A stretch of DNA of 64,000 nucleotides from Mactromeris polynyma. Its lineage: Eukaryota > Mollusca > Bivalvia > Venerida > Mactridae. The notes beneath the pieces are model-generated. The model did no database searches. It was not told the DNA's origin and worked only from the letters and a program-made list of their open reading frames with translations. This document shows positions 32,912 through 47,544 of this stretch, piece after piece. The position numbers and the translations under genes are program-made. The DNA lies in contig JASFXZ010000044.1 in the NCBI GenBank assembly GCA_032209605.1, forward strand, positions 992,001 through 1,056,000. Direction: 5' to 3'. Position 1 is the stretch's first letter, and each line of letters starts with the position of its first letter.

Positions 32912-35900
32912 AATGGTTTAAGAAAGGTCAACGATGTTTAACTAACAGGTTTCCAAATGCAAGAAGTGATCTGAATCATGATGTCGGAGTGTTGTGTAAA
33001 CAGAAAAACTAGACACTGATGAGACGTTCCCATCATCAAGCCATTCTGATCGTTTCACTAGCTGTACGAGTTTCAGTTTTTATAATTTGTCAGATCTATC
33101 TGCAATAATCATCAGTTTTTATCTTGATGAAACACCACTTCATACGTGAATCATATAAATGAATCCTAAAATATAAGTTCTCAATGAAATTCCGCAAATT
33201 ACTTTTCCAAATGGCGCTTGTCTCAAGGCTGTTTGTATCAGTCAAATGAAAGGTGCAATATATTAATCATGCTATCTTATGCGACTTCAAATTCAGCAAT
33301 GGCTTTTATCTTTAGAAGTTGGCTATATTTTCTGCGATTGTTCATTGACTGTAACGGTATATCGTCTTCGGAGACGTTGGCAATATTTTTATCTGTTTTG
33401 ATGCACTCTGATTTTTTTTCAATTGTTAATGTTTGAGTTAATTATTATACAGTTATTCCCATCGTTCGTTTTGACATCCTTGTAATAGTCTGTATCGTTG
33501 AACATGCACGTCAGTCAATAAACGTTTTGATTAGACTTGACGTGGTTATGCTTGTTAATTTTGTAGCTCAGAAAGATTCATTCAATGCTTTGAAATTGTG
33601 AGGGTTATTCGTACAGTGTTTCGTACAGGATTGTTTTGCCGATTTTCGTTCTGTTTGTTTAGTCTGTTTATATCAAACATTTTGTCGAATGCATAACGTT
33701 ATACACATGGCAGTATATTAATGTTATTAATCGGATGCAACTCTGTGCCAATATGGTTTTTTTTTACAGGCTGAGATTGACCAGGACGTTTTAAGTAATA
33801 CCGTTTTTCCCATATTTTATTTGAAACTTACCATTGGGAATATGAAAATTGCCAAACCAGACAATGCTGATATCGAGAGAGAAAGTTATGTATTATAGAA
33901 CATGAATGATATCACACCTGTTTTAAATAAGCATTAACGTCAACGGTGGCATTCAAAATATATATTGTATATCCTAATAGGAGTAGATTAGTAAACGTAA
34001 ATTGTAAACGTTGGTAAAAATAGAGAGCGAATACAGCATGAAAGGGCCATTCACCAAAAAACGTACTGCCAAACAAAACAGATGTCTAGGATACAAAATA
34101 ATAAAAAGAAATGGGAGTAGGAATGACATCGCGGTGCATAATATAAAATTTGAAGCGATGACAAACTCGCACTTAATCGTTATATTGTCAAAACAATTGG
34201 CATTCAAACCTCATGAGCTCGGAACGTATCTTTTGCTGCAAGTCGAATATTAAATAATATATGAAGTCAAAACATTCGTTGTTTTACACCATTTTAAGGT
34301 AAAAGAACTACCTCAGAGTCCCATAAACTTTAATATGATACAATTTCAGAATTACCTTGAATCTGTATACGACACTTCGAATAGTTCATCAAACCTTCGG
34401 GTTAAGTACGTCTTTATCATTCTGAGTAACATGAAATTCGTCATTGATACATGCATGATCAGGTTTTTATTCTGAATAATAATCCTCTCCTGTGTAATTA
34501 CAAATTGCACCTTTGTTTACCCACGTCTTGATATAAACATCAACTTCATACACATAGTTAGCACATTTTAAGGAATCTGATTGCATGTACCGTTAGGCCA
34601 ACAAGTCAGTCAGTCAGTCTGTCTGTTAGTGTATGCTATTTGTATAAAGGTGTAAATTGTTTTACATATTCGAATGATTGAGAAAATATTTGTTTATAGG
34701 CTCCGTAAGAGCACGGTGCTGTTTCTTTAGAGGTATTAGTCTTTTTCAAAACGAGTATAGACCATTTGTTGAGTGCGTTTAATAAATACATAAAATATAA
34801 CACTGGAAAACATTATAGTATATTGGAAGTTTAATTGAATTTCAGAAACAATAGGTTCTGATTAAAATCTATTTCTGGATCTTTTTTTTTTTGAAGCCGA
34901 CCTACGCAATTTTTAGCCACTAGTTTGGAATGCTATTTTACGTTCCGTAAAATGTTTTCAACATTGCATATCAAACAGGTATTTAATTGGTTTTGAAGCA
35001 TCATTCGTACTAAATTAGTTATTTGCATCAATTCTAGTGAAGGGAAGAATTTCGGAAATGAATGAATCAAATATTACTAAATAATTTTCGTAAGGTAGAC
35101 TATATATGCGTACTTTTATCACGGCTAAACAATATTGGGCCTGCCAGAGTACGTTCGAAGTATTCGTTCGATTGGATGTGTTAATTCATAGTAATTAAAA
35201 GAAATCAATAACCTAACTCTGGATATACTGTGTTTATAAATTTATTCAGATTTGTTTATTGAAATACGTGTCATGTTATCACTGAGTGAGGTGCCTATTG
35301 ATGGATTTTAAAAAAACAATCTTTGTGGATATGTTGATTGAAATTGCAGTTCTAACGACTCTTCAACTAAAACATGTAAAGCAGAAAATTGATGTTGAAT
35401 TATTTCGCAAAGGTAAGGGTAAATTACTTAATTGTTTCATATGATTGTTTATTTTATCAAAGGTTTACTTATGATTGCGTATTGGATTTTATCATTTAGA
35501 CAAGAAAAAAATGACACACATTTTTAGGGAATATTTTTGTAGGTCATTATTTTAGTTATATATTTGTCGTATTCATTTATTTTGCATGAACAAAGTATGG
35601 GAAATTAGCTAAATTGTCTATAGCTCTTATATATAGTATTAAATTATTTTACACGCATATATTATGAACAGCTGCCATGATACTGAACAAAACATATATT
35701 ACGTGTGTAATATTAAGAAAAAAAGAAAATGTCCTAATCGTTTTCGTGTATTGTAAGATTGAAATACAAAACTGCTAACTTGAATGAGCATTTCGGACAT
35801 ATTCAAACTTGTCTTGGAATGAAGCAAGTGAGAGATTGTCGATGTCTGTGATGTATTCTTAGTGCTTTGGTCAGTTTTCGTGGGATTTTGGTCAAACTTG

Positions 35901-36826
35901 TTAAAAGCAAATACAAGTACAATAGGTTAACGGGACGAACTATAAAAACATATTCTTGAGTAGTTATATATATATATATTGCTCGATTTAATACTTCATA
36001 CTTACTGCATCCTTATTACCCAGACATCCAAATACTGGCGTAACATAATTTAGTACTAACGATAATTTATATTACGTTTTCGACATTCGTTTCTCTGTAA
36101 ATTGGAAAGATATTAATCACTTATGAAAAGATCAGAGACAAGAACCGATGTTTCTATTGTCAACGACTGAAGAAGTTATTTAACGCGCACACACTGTCAC
36201 AATGACTCCATTGGAGGGTTAAATTAACACAAACAGCCTGACTTCAATATCCAACTGTATAGAGCGTTGAAAGACGTTTTTGTTAAAATATGATCCAATG
36301 AATAAACAACGCGTTTTTTGGACTTTATCGTATTCTGGTCTGATTTAAATCCAATCATGGGAGTTTTACAGAAACAAATCATGATAATTATGTTATTTCA
36401 TTAAAATCTATATTGCTGAAACAAAATTTAATTAAGTTTTATTCTTGAGAATGCCACAGATACATTTTATTTATAAAGCGATAGTGACGGAGGTTTATTC
36501 TTTGGACTGTGCTCATCCGCTCCGAGTACTACATTTATTGTTTTCTTACCTTCTATTTCATGACAACATCTTATTTTTGTCTATGCCAAAATTATTCCAA
36601 GTACGGTCAAAAGTTGTCAAAGTGCGACTTTGTGCTACGGACCTGCATGATTCGCCGTACAAATCTGCTTAGTCGGATACAAAAGTGTGGCTAAGGTATG
36701 TGAACATCAGTGCGTGCATTTGGAAGTTACCGACGGGCAAGGAAATGCAGAAGAGCATATGAACTGCATCGATACATCATTTAATCAAACAACGGGTGTC
36801 CAACTTACAGTCACGCTTTACAAATG
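32912..36826. other. No recognised gene or repeat family (3.9 kb)
   Basis: The longest featureless stretch in the first half. Small structures only: a (CAGT)n-like run near 34601-34622, a T12 run near 34883 and a TA run at 35967-35980. Frames of 60-80 codons have random composition. Confidence 0.45.
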
Positions 36827-37049
36827 AACGCCGCTGTACGATTTCCATCCTCTTCTTTAAGTGGCGTCATTTTCAGAAAACGTTACACGTACTATAAGTA
36901 AGCAATAGTTGCCCCATATGGCAACATGAAAACAAAATGACCATCTTGAGTGAATATTGTTTCTTGCTTGCAAATAGTTACGTCACATGTTGCGTTTTCT
37001 TGAAATGACATCACTTGCAGAAGAGGTTGTAATTCCCATAGCAACGCTC
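36827..37049. mobile_element. R4 MITE, copy 1 (223 bp)
   Basis: Long imperfect terminal inverted repeats of about 55-60 bp. The left starts AACGCCGCTGTACGATTTCC and runs to CAGAAAACGTTACACG. The right ends ATGTTGCGTTTTCTTGAAAT then GACATCAC, closing with AGCAACGCTC. The whole element aligns with 61561-61792 in opposite orientation, including the internal GAATATTGTTTCTTGCTTGC block. It is non-coding and non-autonomous. The target duplication is unclear. Confidence 0.88.
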
Positions 37050-40000
37050 ATATATTCTTTCTGCTAAAAGTGATCACCTTATTGATAAAAAACTGTTCGA
37101 TTCTAGTTTGTCAATGAGAGGGACGGACAGGCTATGTTGTAAATAAGTATAATGCAAAGCTTTGATTCACTCCTGTGTTTGATTAAACTCGTAATGTTCA
37201 TCCATTACGCTCCAATACATCTTTTTGATAAGCTTTGGAAACACTTAAATCTTTATTTCATTCAATCTGACAGAAATCCAGCTTGGTGTCCCGTCGACTT
37301 TTTACACGCAATTGCGCTTTATCGCATGTTAATTGATGTATCTTGTTATGTTTTTGCAGTATATTTGAACATATATTAGTCTGCACACACTTGAATGCCA
37401 GTATTTTATTATCATACTTTTCGATCACTCTATATAACTGTCCTATAATATTTGATACGATCATATATTTATAGAAAATAGACAGCAATAAAATGTTTAT
37501 CGTACGCAATCTTATCTACAGCGCAGCATGAGCAAGTTCATTGAGCAGCTCAAGCAAAAGCTGATAGTTCTCTTTTACCATTGCGAATGACCTTAGGAAA
37601 TTATTCAGATTCTGTTTGCTAATTACCACTCTCTAGAAGCTTCATTCCGTTTGATATGAACTCAGCAGTTTCCAAACCCTTTGCAAATAAAAGTTCCTAT
37701 GTGTTTTCCTTCATTAAAGTACACAAAGAATCACCTGTTAATTGTTTTAGTTCAATAAAAGCGGAAAATGGTTGCATAATTGGAACCATATTTGAAAGGC
37801 TATATAGGTTAATTGGGAACTTCTTGAGTGAATTTTCGAAGCAGATACATCAGCTGGGTTCAATATTACATCACAAGCTGAACACAGAAAACAAAATTAA
37901 ATATCTATAAAACTTATAATTCCGTTGGTTCATGGCACCTGCATATAAATTCATTTATTTATACAACAGGGCCATTTTCCGCTATCCTTCCACTTCCGTT
38001 TTAAGTGTGTTTGTGCACGTTTTGTTGATACTTATTGTAATGTTATTGTATTTCATCGGAATGAACGTTATGCACTTTGTTATTCTGAAACATTTTACGC
38101 CGTTCTTACAGTTAATGGACTATTCTCTCACGTTCACTGTGAAGCGATGTAGACGTGTTTGAAGATATTTACAGACTAGAGTACTGTTTTCAACTTTTAG
38201 ATGTTTACTGCAAGACTGATTCCAATAGTCGGATTCAAATTGTACGATAAAATGATATATATTATATGAACACATAAGACTACCTATAAAATACCTGAAT
38301 TGTACTGGTATCTTAACAAGATGATTGAGATATCTATAAAATTGCCGAACTTTCATCACTTCCTATGTGCACAAAACTGAAACATGAAACATAGAAGAAG
38401 AATCGCAAGGCCGATATATGTCTGTCTCGAATTCGATTTTCCTTCGATGAGACGTATTCCCTTATACATAGTTATGATTCACTAGCATCTGTATATAAAA
38501 GTAATATATGTGTCCTCTGTTATTGCTTGTAGGAGGTCACCAGTTATTAATAAACGTTTTGTTATCGGTTTATTGTAGTAAATGAAGCTGTATTTAAACC
38601 ATTCCTATATGTAACAGAAACAACGTTACAAGCTACGACAGAAACAAAACCTCACAATAACGGCGCATCAGAGGATGTTTACTTGACTGCGAGCGAAATA
38701 TTTAAATGCTTTATCAGTGCGATACAGCCAATGTCATCCGCGTGTAGGTCTTACTTGAATTACTCATATACATACATAATATATATTATGGCTGAGTATT
38801 ACTTAGCATGTTGTATTGATAGCTTCAATGTAATCGAAAAATGAAGCTAATAATCTGCAGAAGTGGGGGATAGGCTGCGGTCAAGATTGGAGATGTAGAA
38901 AAACTTCTCAAGTTATCGAAGAACCGGTGAAAAAAAAGAGGACTTATATTGTCAATTCGCCAGATGTTCGATGAGTCATTCGTCATTACAATGCAGACAA
39001 TTTGAGCGTGTTGTCTTCCAAATGGTTGTTTAAGAAATGGTAACCTGACAAAAGTCCCATTTACTCACACGAGACTAATAAACAGTCGAGAAGACCTGTA
39101 ACTTTTTCATTCAGATATGCAAAATGTGTTGTAATTTTCTCCGTACGTTTTGGCCGCCATTTTATATCGGAAGAAACACATCTTAGTACTTTTAGTTGCA
39201 TGCATATTAGTCGAGCGTTTTTTTTTAATTCAGTCTAAAATGCCTTCGAATGACACCGTTCCAAGTTTTCACCATCCATGGTATATGGCCATGCGATTCT
39301 ACACTAACTACAGTTGACATGGAGTGTTACCTTGGCGATTTGTCACTTAAATACAACCACAAGATGTAACATTTCGTTCTTAAGACTGAGAGGTCTGGAG
39401 TTATGGTCTCATGTGATGTCTTTCTTCTTTAAATGATGTCCCAGGAGATGCCTTTTTGATACCTTTTTTCAAGAATGCGACATTGTTTAATGATGTTGCA
39501 GACTTTAAACTTATACGACAGAATTACACCTTTCGAAATTAAACCTGTGTTTGGGTGCGCCAACATATTTAGACTTTATTCTGATCCAATTCGTTTATAC
39601 CACCATAATTTATTTTCGTATCTTGTTTCCCCTATAGATTGTTTATAATTAGAGATGTGCTCATGTCGGATTGGCAGCGCACTTCGAAGGTGGCTTTTCT
39701 TGTCCGATTTCGGTATTTATGTATATACAGAAAACATATGTTATCACGACCAAAGTATTGTGTTCGTGTTGTACAATTACCAGAAGTCTGTTACACTGTA
39801 CAAACTTTATTAAACGGACTCAATTATAATCATACGAGTATTAGGGTAAACGTATTGAATGTCTTCAAAGCTATTCCTTCTAGTTTAGTTAATTTATGAT
39901 GTTGATCTGTTCATTCTAACAAAATATTGGACACTAAATAAGATAGATTATAAGGTATGTGTGGAACAGCACATACGAGTGAATAACATGTATCATATTG

Positions 40001-41300
40001 CGTACAAACAAATAGTACCGGTTACCATTAAGTAGCGTCGCAAGAGAACCTATATCGCAAAAATGTTTGTACATGAAAAGAAGACTTGTTACAAAACAAG
40101 AAGGATTTAGACCACCGGGGATCGCAAGTTCACACAGGAGAGCGGATAATCTTTTTGTCTGCCAGGATACATAAAAGTTTCAATACGTTGTTAATTGAAA
40201 AAAAAGATTACCATGATTCTATTAATCTATGCGTAAAATACCGACCACATAATCCGTAGAGTCTGGCGATAATCTTTCATGCCATTTGCAACTAAAACCT
40301 CTAGTTAATTCGTTGTTTTTTCTACTCCAAAATCTATTTTTATATTTCGAGAGAGATGAACTGCGTTCATGATCGATTATTTCGTGCCCTTATCATCATT
40401 AGCCATTTAAATGCAGGAAACCAATGTCCGTGAAATACAGGTGTGGCCAATAATGAAATCATACTTAATCCAGTCTGCGTCAGGACCTAATACTGTATTA
40501 TACAAATCCAGATATATTGTCCGGATTGTCTGTTTGTCTTTTGAAGATTACTTTATTTCAGAACAACAAGGATAGACCGTAAATATCTGATCAACGTTTT
40601 TGTTTTGTAATTTCGCCATCTACTCAAAAGAGCTTATCCGCCATTTTGTATTTTGAGAATCTTCAATTATGACACTTTGATTTAAAACGATGCTTGTGAT
40701 TTTAACAGTTTAACGTCGATGTTTCTGATATTTCATTTATTTTAGTTATACCTGCTACAGCGTAATGCAATCACACACCAGCAGAATATGTATCTATCGG
40801 CCGATTAGAATCTACGCGCAATACTAGCGGCGGATTATCTCTCTTGAACAGTATACATGACAGTATCGAATGATGTCCGTAAATGTTCGGATTTTTCTGG
40901 AGAAGGGAATAAAACTAAACAAAACATATTTGATGAACAGCGTTGTTTTTCAATGTATTCATACATCATAATAAAATAATATGATGGATTGTCACTCGTG
41001 TAAAGTTCAGTCAATGCTATATAATGGTATATAACGTTCAAGTACAATGTTTACACGTTTGATAGAAATTAAATTTTAAGCATTTTGTTAGTATAATTTG
41101 CGTGCTCCAAGTAGCCATCTTGTTTGTTTGTCACATGTATAGCGCATATCACCAAAAGAAAGGTCTTGTTAAATATAGATGTTGACACTACTAAGATATC
41201 TCACGGAAAAAAAGATAACGTACGATACTTAATACATAAGTGCTGACAATTTTTCCACTCAATCGCGGAAAGAAGCGAACCTTTAGGAACAGGAATTTAG
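37050..41300. other. No recognised gene (4.2 kb)
   Basis: Unassigned A+T-rich sequence. Frames at 37656-37910, 37932-38162, 38120-38359 and 39639-39899 were inspected and show neither domain motifs nor clear codon-position bias. Confidence 0.4.
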
Positions 41301-41395
41301 TGAAACTCACTCGAGATTTGAACCTACAACTCTCACCGTTATAATACGGGTGCCCAACCAATTTCTTCTTGAAATAGTCAATTTTGTCTCGCCTA
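41301..41395 (-). repeat. tRNA-like sequence (SINE head or tRNA pseudogene)
   Basis: Minus strand: AATTGGTTGGGCACCCG resembles a D-arm/A box, and GTAGGTTCAAATCTCGAG a T-arm/B box. They are about 25 nt apart, with a TTATAAC anticodon-loop-like stretch between. The stems are imperfect, so it is not a functional tRNA gene. The overall match is nearest to a tRNA-Ile (TAT) pattern. No A-rich tail is evident downstream. Confidence 0.45.
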
Positions 41396-41960
41396 GATTT
41401 CGAACAACATACCCCAGTATATCAATCGAGCCGAATGCAGAGAAAACTAACCAGGCGGACTAATAGGGAAAACAAAGCAACTGTAAAAAACGCAACTACT
41501 TCCAGTTTAACAACATATTTTATAATGATGATGTTGCTTACCGGATGATTATTTAGTTGATAGGCGTCTACTACATGGTGTGGACTTAGAAAGATAATAC
41601 AAGCCAGCTTATAGCATTATTATATCTAAAGTAGTTATATGAATCAGATAAATTGATAAGAGATAAAATAGGAATGGTACTTTTATGAGCTGCTCTTGTA
41701 TCATATCATCTATGTTTATTGCTTGTTCACTGATAAAAAAGCATTTTAATATAACAACATATAACGTACATACAGAGTGAAAGATGGAGAGGAAATGTAA
41801 ACTGGGCTCCGATTTCATGAACGTACTCAAATTTCTTAGATAATGCATAGAGCCGAAGAAGGCATGTCGAACTGGAAGTAAAGCGCTTGACTCTTCATTA
41901 CGTTGAACCGCCAACTCAGTCACAACTCCTGATATAGCAAGAGTATAGGATAGAAACCCA
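41396..41960. other. No recognised gene
   Basis: A plus-strand stretch at 41868-41905 (AACTGGAAGTAAAGCGCTTG then ACTCTTCATTACGTTG) resembles the 5' half of a tRNA-derived SINE head but lacks a B box. A 132-codon minus-strand frame (41609-42007) runs through it and into the next element, and is not a gene. Confidence 0.4.
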
Positions 41961-42210
41961 GGGTCCGTATTGACAAACGTTCTCAGACTTAGAATGTTAA
42001 ATTGCAAAAGTTAAATTTACAAGCATTTCTTTTTCATTATATTTAAACAGATAAATCTTTGCCTGAATATTTCTTGTTACATACTATACGCTTTTGCCAT
42101 GTTTATCAAAATATATTGTGTAATAATAACGTAGGAACCAAAATGAACATTTACCATTTTAAAGTCTAAGTCTGAGATTCAGTCTTAAAGTGTTTGTGAA
42201 TACGAGCCCC
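41961..42210. mobile_element. TIR element, 250 bp
   Basis: The left end GGGTCCGTATTGACAAACGT then TCTCAGACTTAGA faces the right-end complement GGGGCTCGTATTCACAAACA then CTTTAAGACT...CTCAGACTTAGA. Arms are about 45 bp with indels. There is no coding content. Confidence 0.72.
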
Positions 42211-43934
42211 GGACTCAGTCATTGAGATTGAATTACTTACATGTATATCGAAAACTCATCGAAGTAAAGTAAATAACATAAGCAATGTATATATATTATT
42301 ACCTTGTCTAATCATAGTGTTCTGTAATAAATAGAAGAGCTTTTAATGTGGGAATGGACCGATTTCAAACTCTTCGAATAACCACGCGCTATCATTTTGA
42401 CAATTCTTGAGGCAGAATTTTATAATATCTCGACTGAATTGCATTTGTTTTTTCCAGTAAATTTCTAGCGATTTGATTTGAAAATGAAAGGTTAAATATG
42501 CGTAATCCTGATATTTATGACATTTGCCTTTGATAAGTGCCTGTTCTATTAAATTCGTTTACGTATTATTAAATCTTACAGAAAGTTTTGCCGACATATA
42601 TGAAATAAACAAAATGTTAAATATATCCATAAGGTAATCTTAAAGGTTAAACGTTACCCGTCCGTTCTAATCACGTTGACTGTAAACATAATTGCGTGAA
42701 ATGCTTTTATTTCTTCAAGCATAATATTAGATTTTCCGACGTCGTAACAGTTGTCATAAGTTTCATGTTTTTACTGATATTAGTCTTCATAAACCTTATA
42801 TAAAATGGGTATGCTCTGACATTACCGTTACATAATATTGTATTACAAATTCATTTTTCATCAAATGAAGAATACCACACACTTGTTTGTAAATATGTTT
42901 CTATTACAGTATATTAAGTTTATATTGTATATTGACATAATGCTCGAGAACTTTCCGATCTCTATCGGACACTGGAGTACAAAACAATTCGCGGGCTAAT
43001 AAATGATGTACAGGAAATACCTAACTTATCAGCATGCATGCCTACTATTTGGTGAAATATTATATTTCGTCGGAAGTGTTAAACTACTATTTTAATAAAA
43101 GTCGCGATTGATTGCCGCTTCCCGCCGCAAAATTATTGCACTTAAACATTTCAAATAGAAGTAATTAGACTTCAAACGCCTTAATGATATATTAAATGTG
43201 GTATAATTGTTTCGATGTAGCAATTACCACTTACACGCAGCGCGTTATTAGCAATTTATGATCGGTTTATTAAAATCGGCATTGATATAACACTAAGGTA
43301 ATTAACTGATATTTTTTCGAAAGCAAAAACACTGCCCACATGTGCAGAGACGAACTGCCTCGAGAGAGATTTTCTAAATTAATTGATTACAAAAGGTGTT
43401 AAGGTTCATTGATGTTTGAATTTGTTGAAATGACACGTGTTTGTTATGTGCCAACATTGGTATTAAATAAAATGGTAGTGAATATACTGAAGGCATCGCA
43501 CGTGTTTCAGGAAATAATATTCAAAGTAGTTGTTCGCAGCAAAGAGCATAAACACACGCACAGCGGTTATGGACAGGCAGTAAATGTAATAAATAATATG
43601 TACCTTGTTTGCTTACCCCTCCCACGAGACACAGTGTAATATTTCAGCGTTTGATTTCAGACTTTACTGCTATGAAGTCATGATTTGTTTCATGATACAG
43701 ATCAATACCACGTGTGTTGCAAAGGTATCGATGTCACATAATATTAGGAAGACACGATCAAAGTTGGGAAAAGAAAGTATTGCGTCATACAGATAATATA
43801 TAAAAATTCCTACGATAACACATGTGCTTGCCATTCTTGCTGTATTCCATTCATAAATTGCTTCTGTTCATTAGCCTATGTGTCAACACGCATCCACATT
43901 TACTGGTAAATTCAGTTGATAGAATGAATGAATA
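42211..43934. other. No recognised gene
   Basis: Unassigned A+T-rich sequence. The plus-strand frame at 43409-43639 was considered and shows no family motif. Confidence 0.45.
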
Positions 43935-44070
43935 AGTTGGGAAAGGAAAGTAATGCAACATGCAAAGGCACCACTAAGACTCGATGAGAACATAGCATTG
44001 GAAAAAGGGACACACTAAATGATGGGTAAAAATAGGCGTATCGCCTTTGAACGGTAAGGTGCAAAAACAT
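43935..44070 (-). repeat. R2-family repeat
   Basis: Complement landmarks GTTGGGAAAGGAAAGTAATG, AAATGATGGGTAAAAATAGG and GAACGGTAAGGTGCAAAAAC correspond to the 3' core, middle and start of R2. Confidence 0.5.
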
Positions 44071-47000
44071 ATGAATTCCAAAAACTCAGAAAATGCCTAT
44101 GTTCTCTGCGATGCTTTTTGGTATAGATAAAATATCTGAATGCATTAGTCTACTACTTCGAATACGTGTAGAGAAGTTCGAAGAACTGGATAGAGCAAGT
44201 TGAAAACCAATGAGAATGTTTAAGGAAACTGATTGCTCTGCATGGATTAAACAGGTTTGCAATAACAAAACGAAAACACACTTGGTGAACTATGTAGACT
44301 ATCTATCAATTCAACATAGTCACAAGCAATAGCATCCGCAAGTACAGGATACTTGCTGTGTTGGTTTCACGATTCAACCTCTTACGGAAAACGTAACCCA
44401 AGTTCTTTACATATCAAAATTAAATTTATACGGTGCAATAAACGCACCGACTAACATTCATAAACACTATATCTCTTCAAATTCAATCTATTTTCATCAT
44501 TAATAATTTTATGAAGCTATAACAAACGATATGTTTTCGGTATATAAATGCGAATGTTTCACGTAAAACGCTTAGAAAATTTAAATGCCTACTTACGTTA
44601 TTTCTTCTACACCAAGATGTTTCTGTTCTTCTTAAAACGAGACAGATTGAAAATGTCAACCACCCAAACAATATCTAAAGGTACGGGCTAAAGTCCTTAT
44701 TTATAAATAATATTAAGAGTTAATGGCGTCATTGACGTATAACCCATGTATTGCTTCCGATCATTCCCTAGTGTAGTAACAAATGAGTTCACAGTTGCAT
44801 TAAAGTAAAGACCGCTTCTGTTATGAACAAAAACAAATTGTATCAAACTCGTATTCGAAAAACGATAAAAGCTCGCAAAATGTACCTTTTTATCGTTTTC
44901 AGAAAACAGAAATATGTAGCCACACATGTATAATGTGATATCATAAATACAAAAATCAAACAAATAGAGACTTCAAACGTTTTTCTGCCAATGACTATTG
45001 TCACATATCAAATTTATGAGGTACAATTAATGGAATCTTTGAAAATATCTGAAACAAAGTTAAAAATGACGTGGGACCCCCTCGACCAAAAGCACTTGAT
45101 CCATCAAGATCGTTTCCACCGTGATTTTGTCCGATTTTATTTTAAAGCGCACATAAAGCACCGTACAGGTTTTTCCTGAGTTAACTGATAGTTCGACCAT
45201 ACGAAATAAATATTGTTCATTGACAAACTAGTATGGAACTGAGCTCCTTTGATATTTGTACACACAGTTTAGTAAGGATGTAGGAACTTAGCGTTGTTAC
45301 AAGGAACGTAATACATAAAATACCAGACGTACATAAGTTCAATTTCATGTAGTTTTTTAAATTGATTTTATGAGATATCTACGCTGTAGAGGAACACGCA
45401 AATATGTTGAAACAAAATGTTTTCTGCTAAATATCCGTTCTGTATATAATTGGCAAGTTACCTACCAACGGCGTGAGTATTCCTTTAGACCTTCCCATGT
45501 TTGGTATTTAAGTACGCCACTTTATCATGTTAAGTAGTTTATGCTACGCTTCCTTCGCGTTCTCAGTGTTACTTCTTACACGACGTATCTGTTGAGTGGC
45601 CTGTCTGTGCATATAGCATTCCCTGTGCAGCGTTTAACTCAGTTTTATTCAGATAGAAGTAGGTAACTGGTACAGCAAAGCAAAATGTACGTAGTATAGG
45701 TGCTTAAAATCTACATATCATTTCTCCATTTATATCCTTTATATGTTCCCCATCGGCATTGTCTTAAATAATATGCAATATTTGAACAGACATTAAACAG
45801 CCACTAGGGAAATGTTTCGTCTGTAATATACATTAAAAATTCAGAAACGATTTCGCAAATAGAAAGATAATTGCATTTACATAAATGTATCTTGGAATCT
45901 GTTTTAACTAAACTGACATATAAATATCATTTCTGGTTTTAAAGGGGGTTAAAATTAAAGTTTAATTGCATTTTACATCAGTGTTTTTTTTGCTATATCT
46001 TTTTCAAACTACTCAGAAACCAACAAAACGTGCATTGTTTGTGTTAAAAAAACTTTATTTGACAGCGACCTGTTTTGTGTTAACCTTTTTCTCTGTATTT
46101 TTTTCTATCTAATATAACCATCATATATATGTTACAAGTTTGTTAGAAAAAAGCCATGCGCTAATAAATGATACTCAATTCATATACATGTTTTATTCGA
46201 GTCATTCAATTCTTTTTTAGCTTTGTAATCGAGTCCAGGGTATTCAGCGAAATAGCAAAGTCTCCATTTAACATTTCAGAGGACTTAGAGAGATCATCTT
46301 ACGTGTAAATAGTTTTATCGATTCAAACGTAGATCCAAGACTATTAAAATCTTTTAAACAACCTGTCGTAGTTTCTTGTCATTAAACATTATGAACGTCA
46401 TTTTGCATAAGAGATATTAACAAACAATATTCTTCAGCAATAACCCAATTAAAAATATATTAGTAATTAGATTTTTAACTTCGGATGTGCAAATATTTCT
46501 TTAAAACAAGTACATGTATATACAAATAATCCAAATCATGAGGTGCATGTTTAATTGATAACACTCGCTCACAATGCGTCTAAATCACGATCAGGTTTGA
46601 ACATTTCATGAAATGTACCTAATTTACGGGCAGGTGCATTGAAATCCAACAACATCGACATTGATTTGCTGTGTGAATGCCGAAACAATTCGTTAAACGT
46701 TAGGCCTCATGTTGTCATGTTACTGTTGCTGTCATGAGTGTGATGTAGCTGGATACGATGATGATGTGTGATGATGATCTTTGGCCCGGCAAGACTGAAC
46801 AATAGAAATACAGCAATGACAATGATGAGGACTCCAATGATTTGACAATATAAATGTTTCGTACAGAAGAAAGTGTAAACTCACCACCCCGTTGAATAAG
46901 TTGACCGACTCACGAGTAGTATCTAGTGCATATACCAGTCATACGCCAAGATAAATAGTTCAACACCACATCGAATTTGTCATTGACATACAACGTCACT

Positions 47001-47544
47001 AAACAGTGATCACTGTAAAAGTAATTCGGTTGTTTATGATAAATTACATGTTTAAACTCACCAAGTACGAAGAAAAGTTTGTTCAAAAGTGCAAAAATAG
47101 ACATAGTCTAATCATAACAAATGCGTTTGTACTGCAACTCCAAATTGGTATGTTGATAGTATGGATAGCAGTTCGTTCATTTCCGAATTCAGCTTTATCT
47201 TTCAGTGCAGCGAAATGATAAACTACTTTTAATGCATGTATATAGTAATATATGAATACTACCATGGTCGTAGTTAAACTTTGTATCTTTGAATTGATGG
47301 TTTATGAATCCGATAGTCCTTTTCTGACTAGCATTATTTTGCTCATTATGTCTATTCAAGCTTGCTTAAGAAGGGCACTTAAAATGAAAATGTTACGACA
47401 CTACGGAAAGGTTTATTAAAAAACGATTGCAACAAAAGAACTCATATCAACTTAACGATCTGTGCTATTTTAAGGTTTTACAAATAGTTGAACACAAAAA
47501 GTTATTGTCTGCAATCTAGTCAGTTTCTGTTTTGGCTGATGTAG
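44071..47544. other. No recognised gene (3.5 kb)
   Basis: Unassigned sequence. A weak R1-like 3' end (TGCATATAGCATTCCCTGTG) lies near 45610. Frames near 46910-47104 and 47006-47218 overlap on opposite strands and neither is convincing. Confidence 0.4.

Noticed and set aside
41609..42007. 132-codon minus-strand ORF
   Set aside because: It overlaps the TIR element at 41961 and a possible SINE fragment; the length is not significant at this base composition.
46910..47218. Overlapping opposed ORFs near GTGAGT-like sites
   Set aside because: Composition is random on both strands and the splice-like sites are not paired with an acceptor and coding bias.
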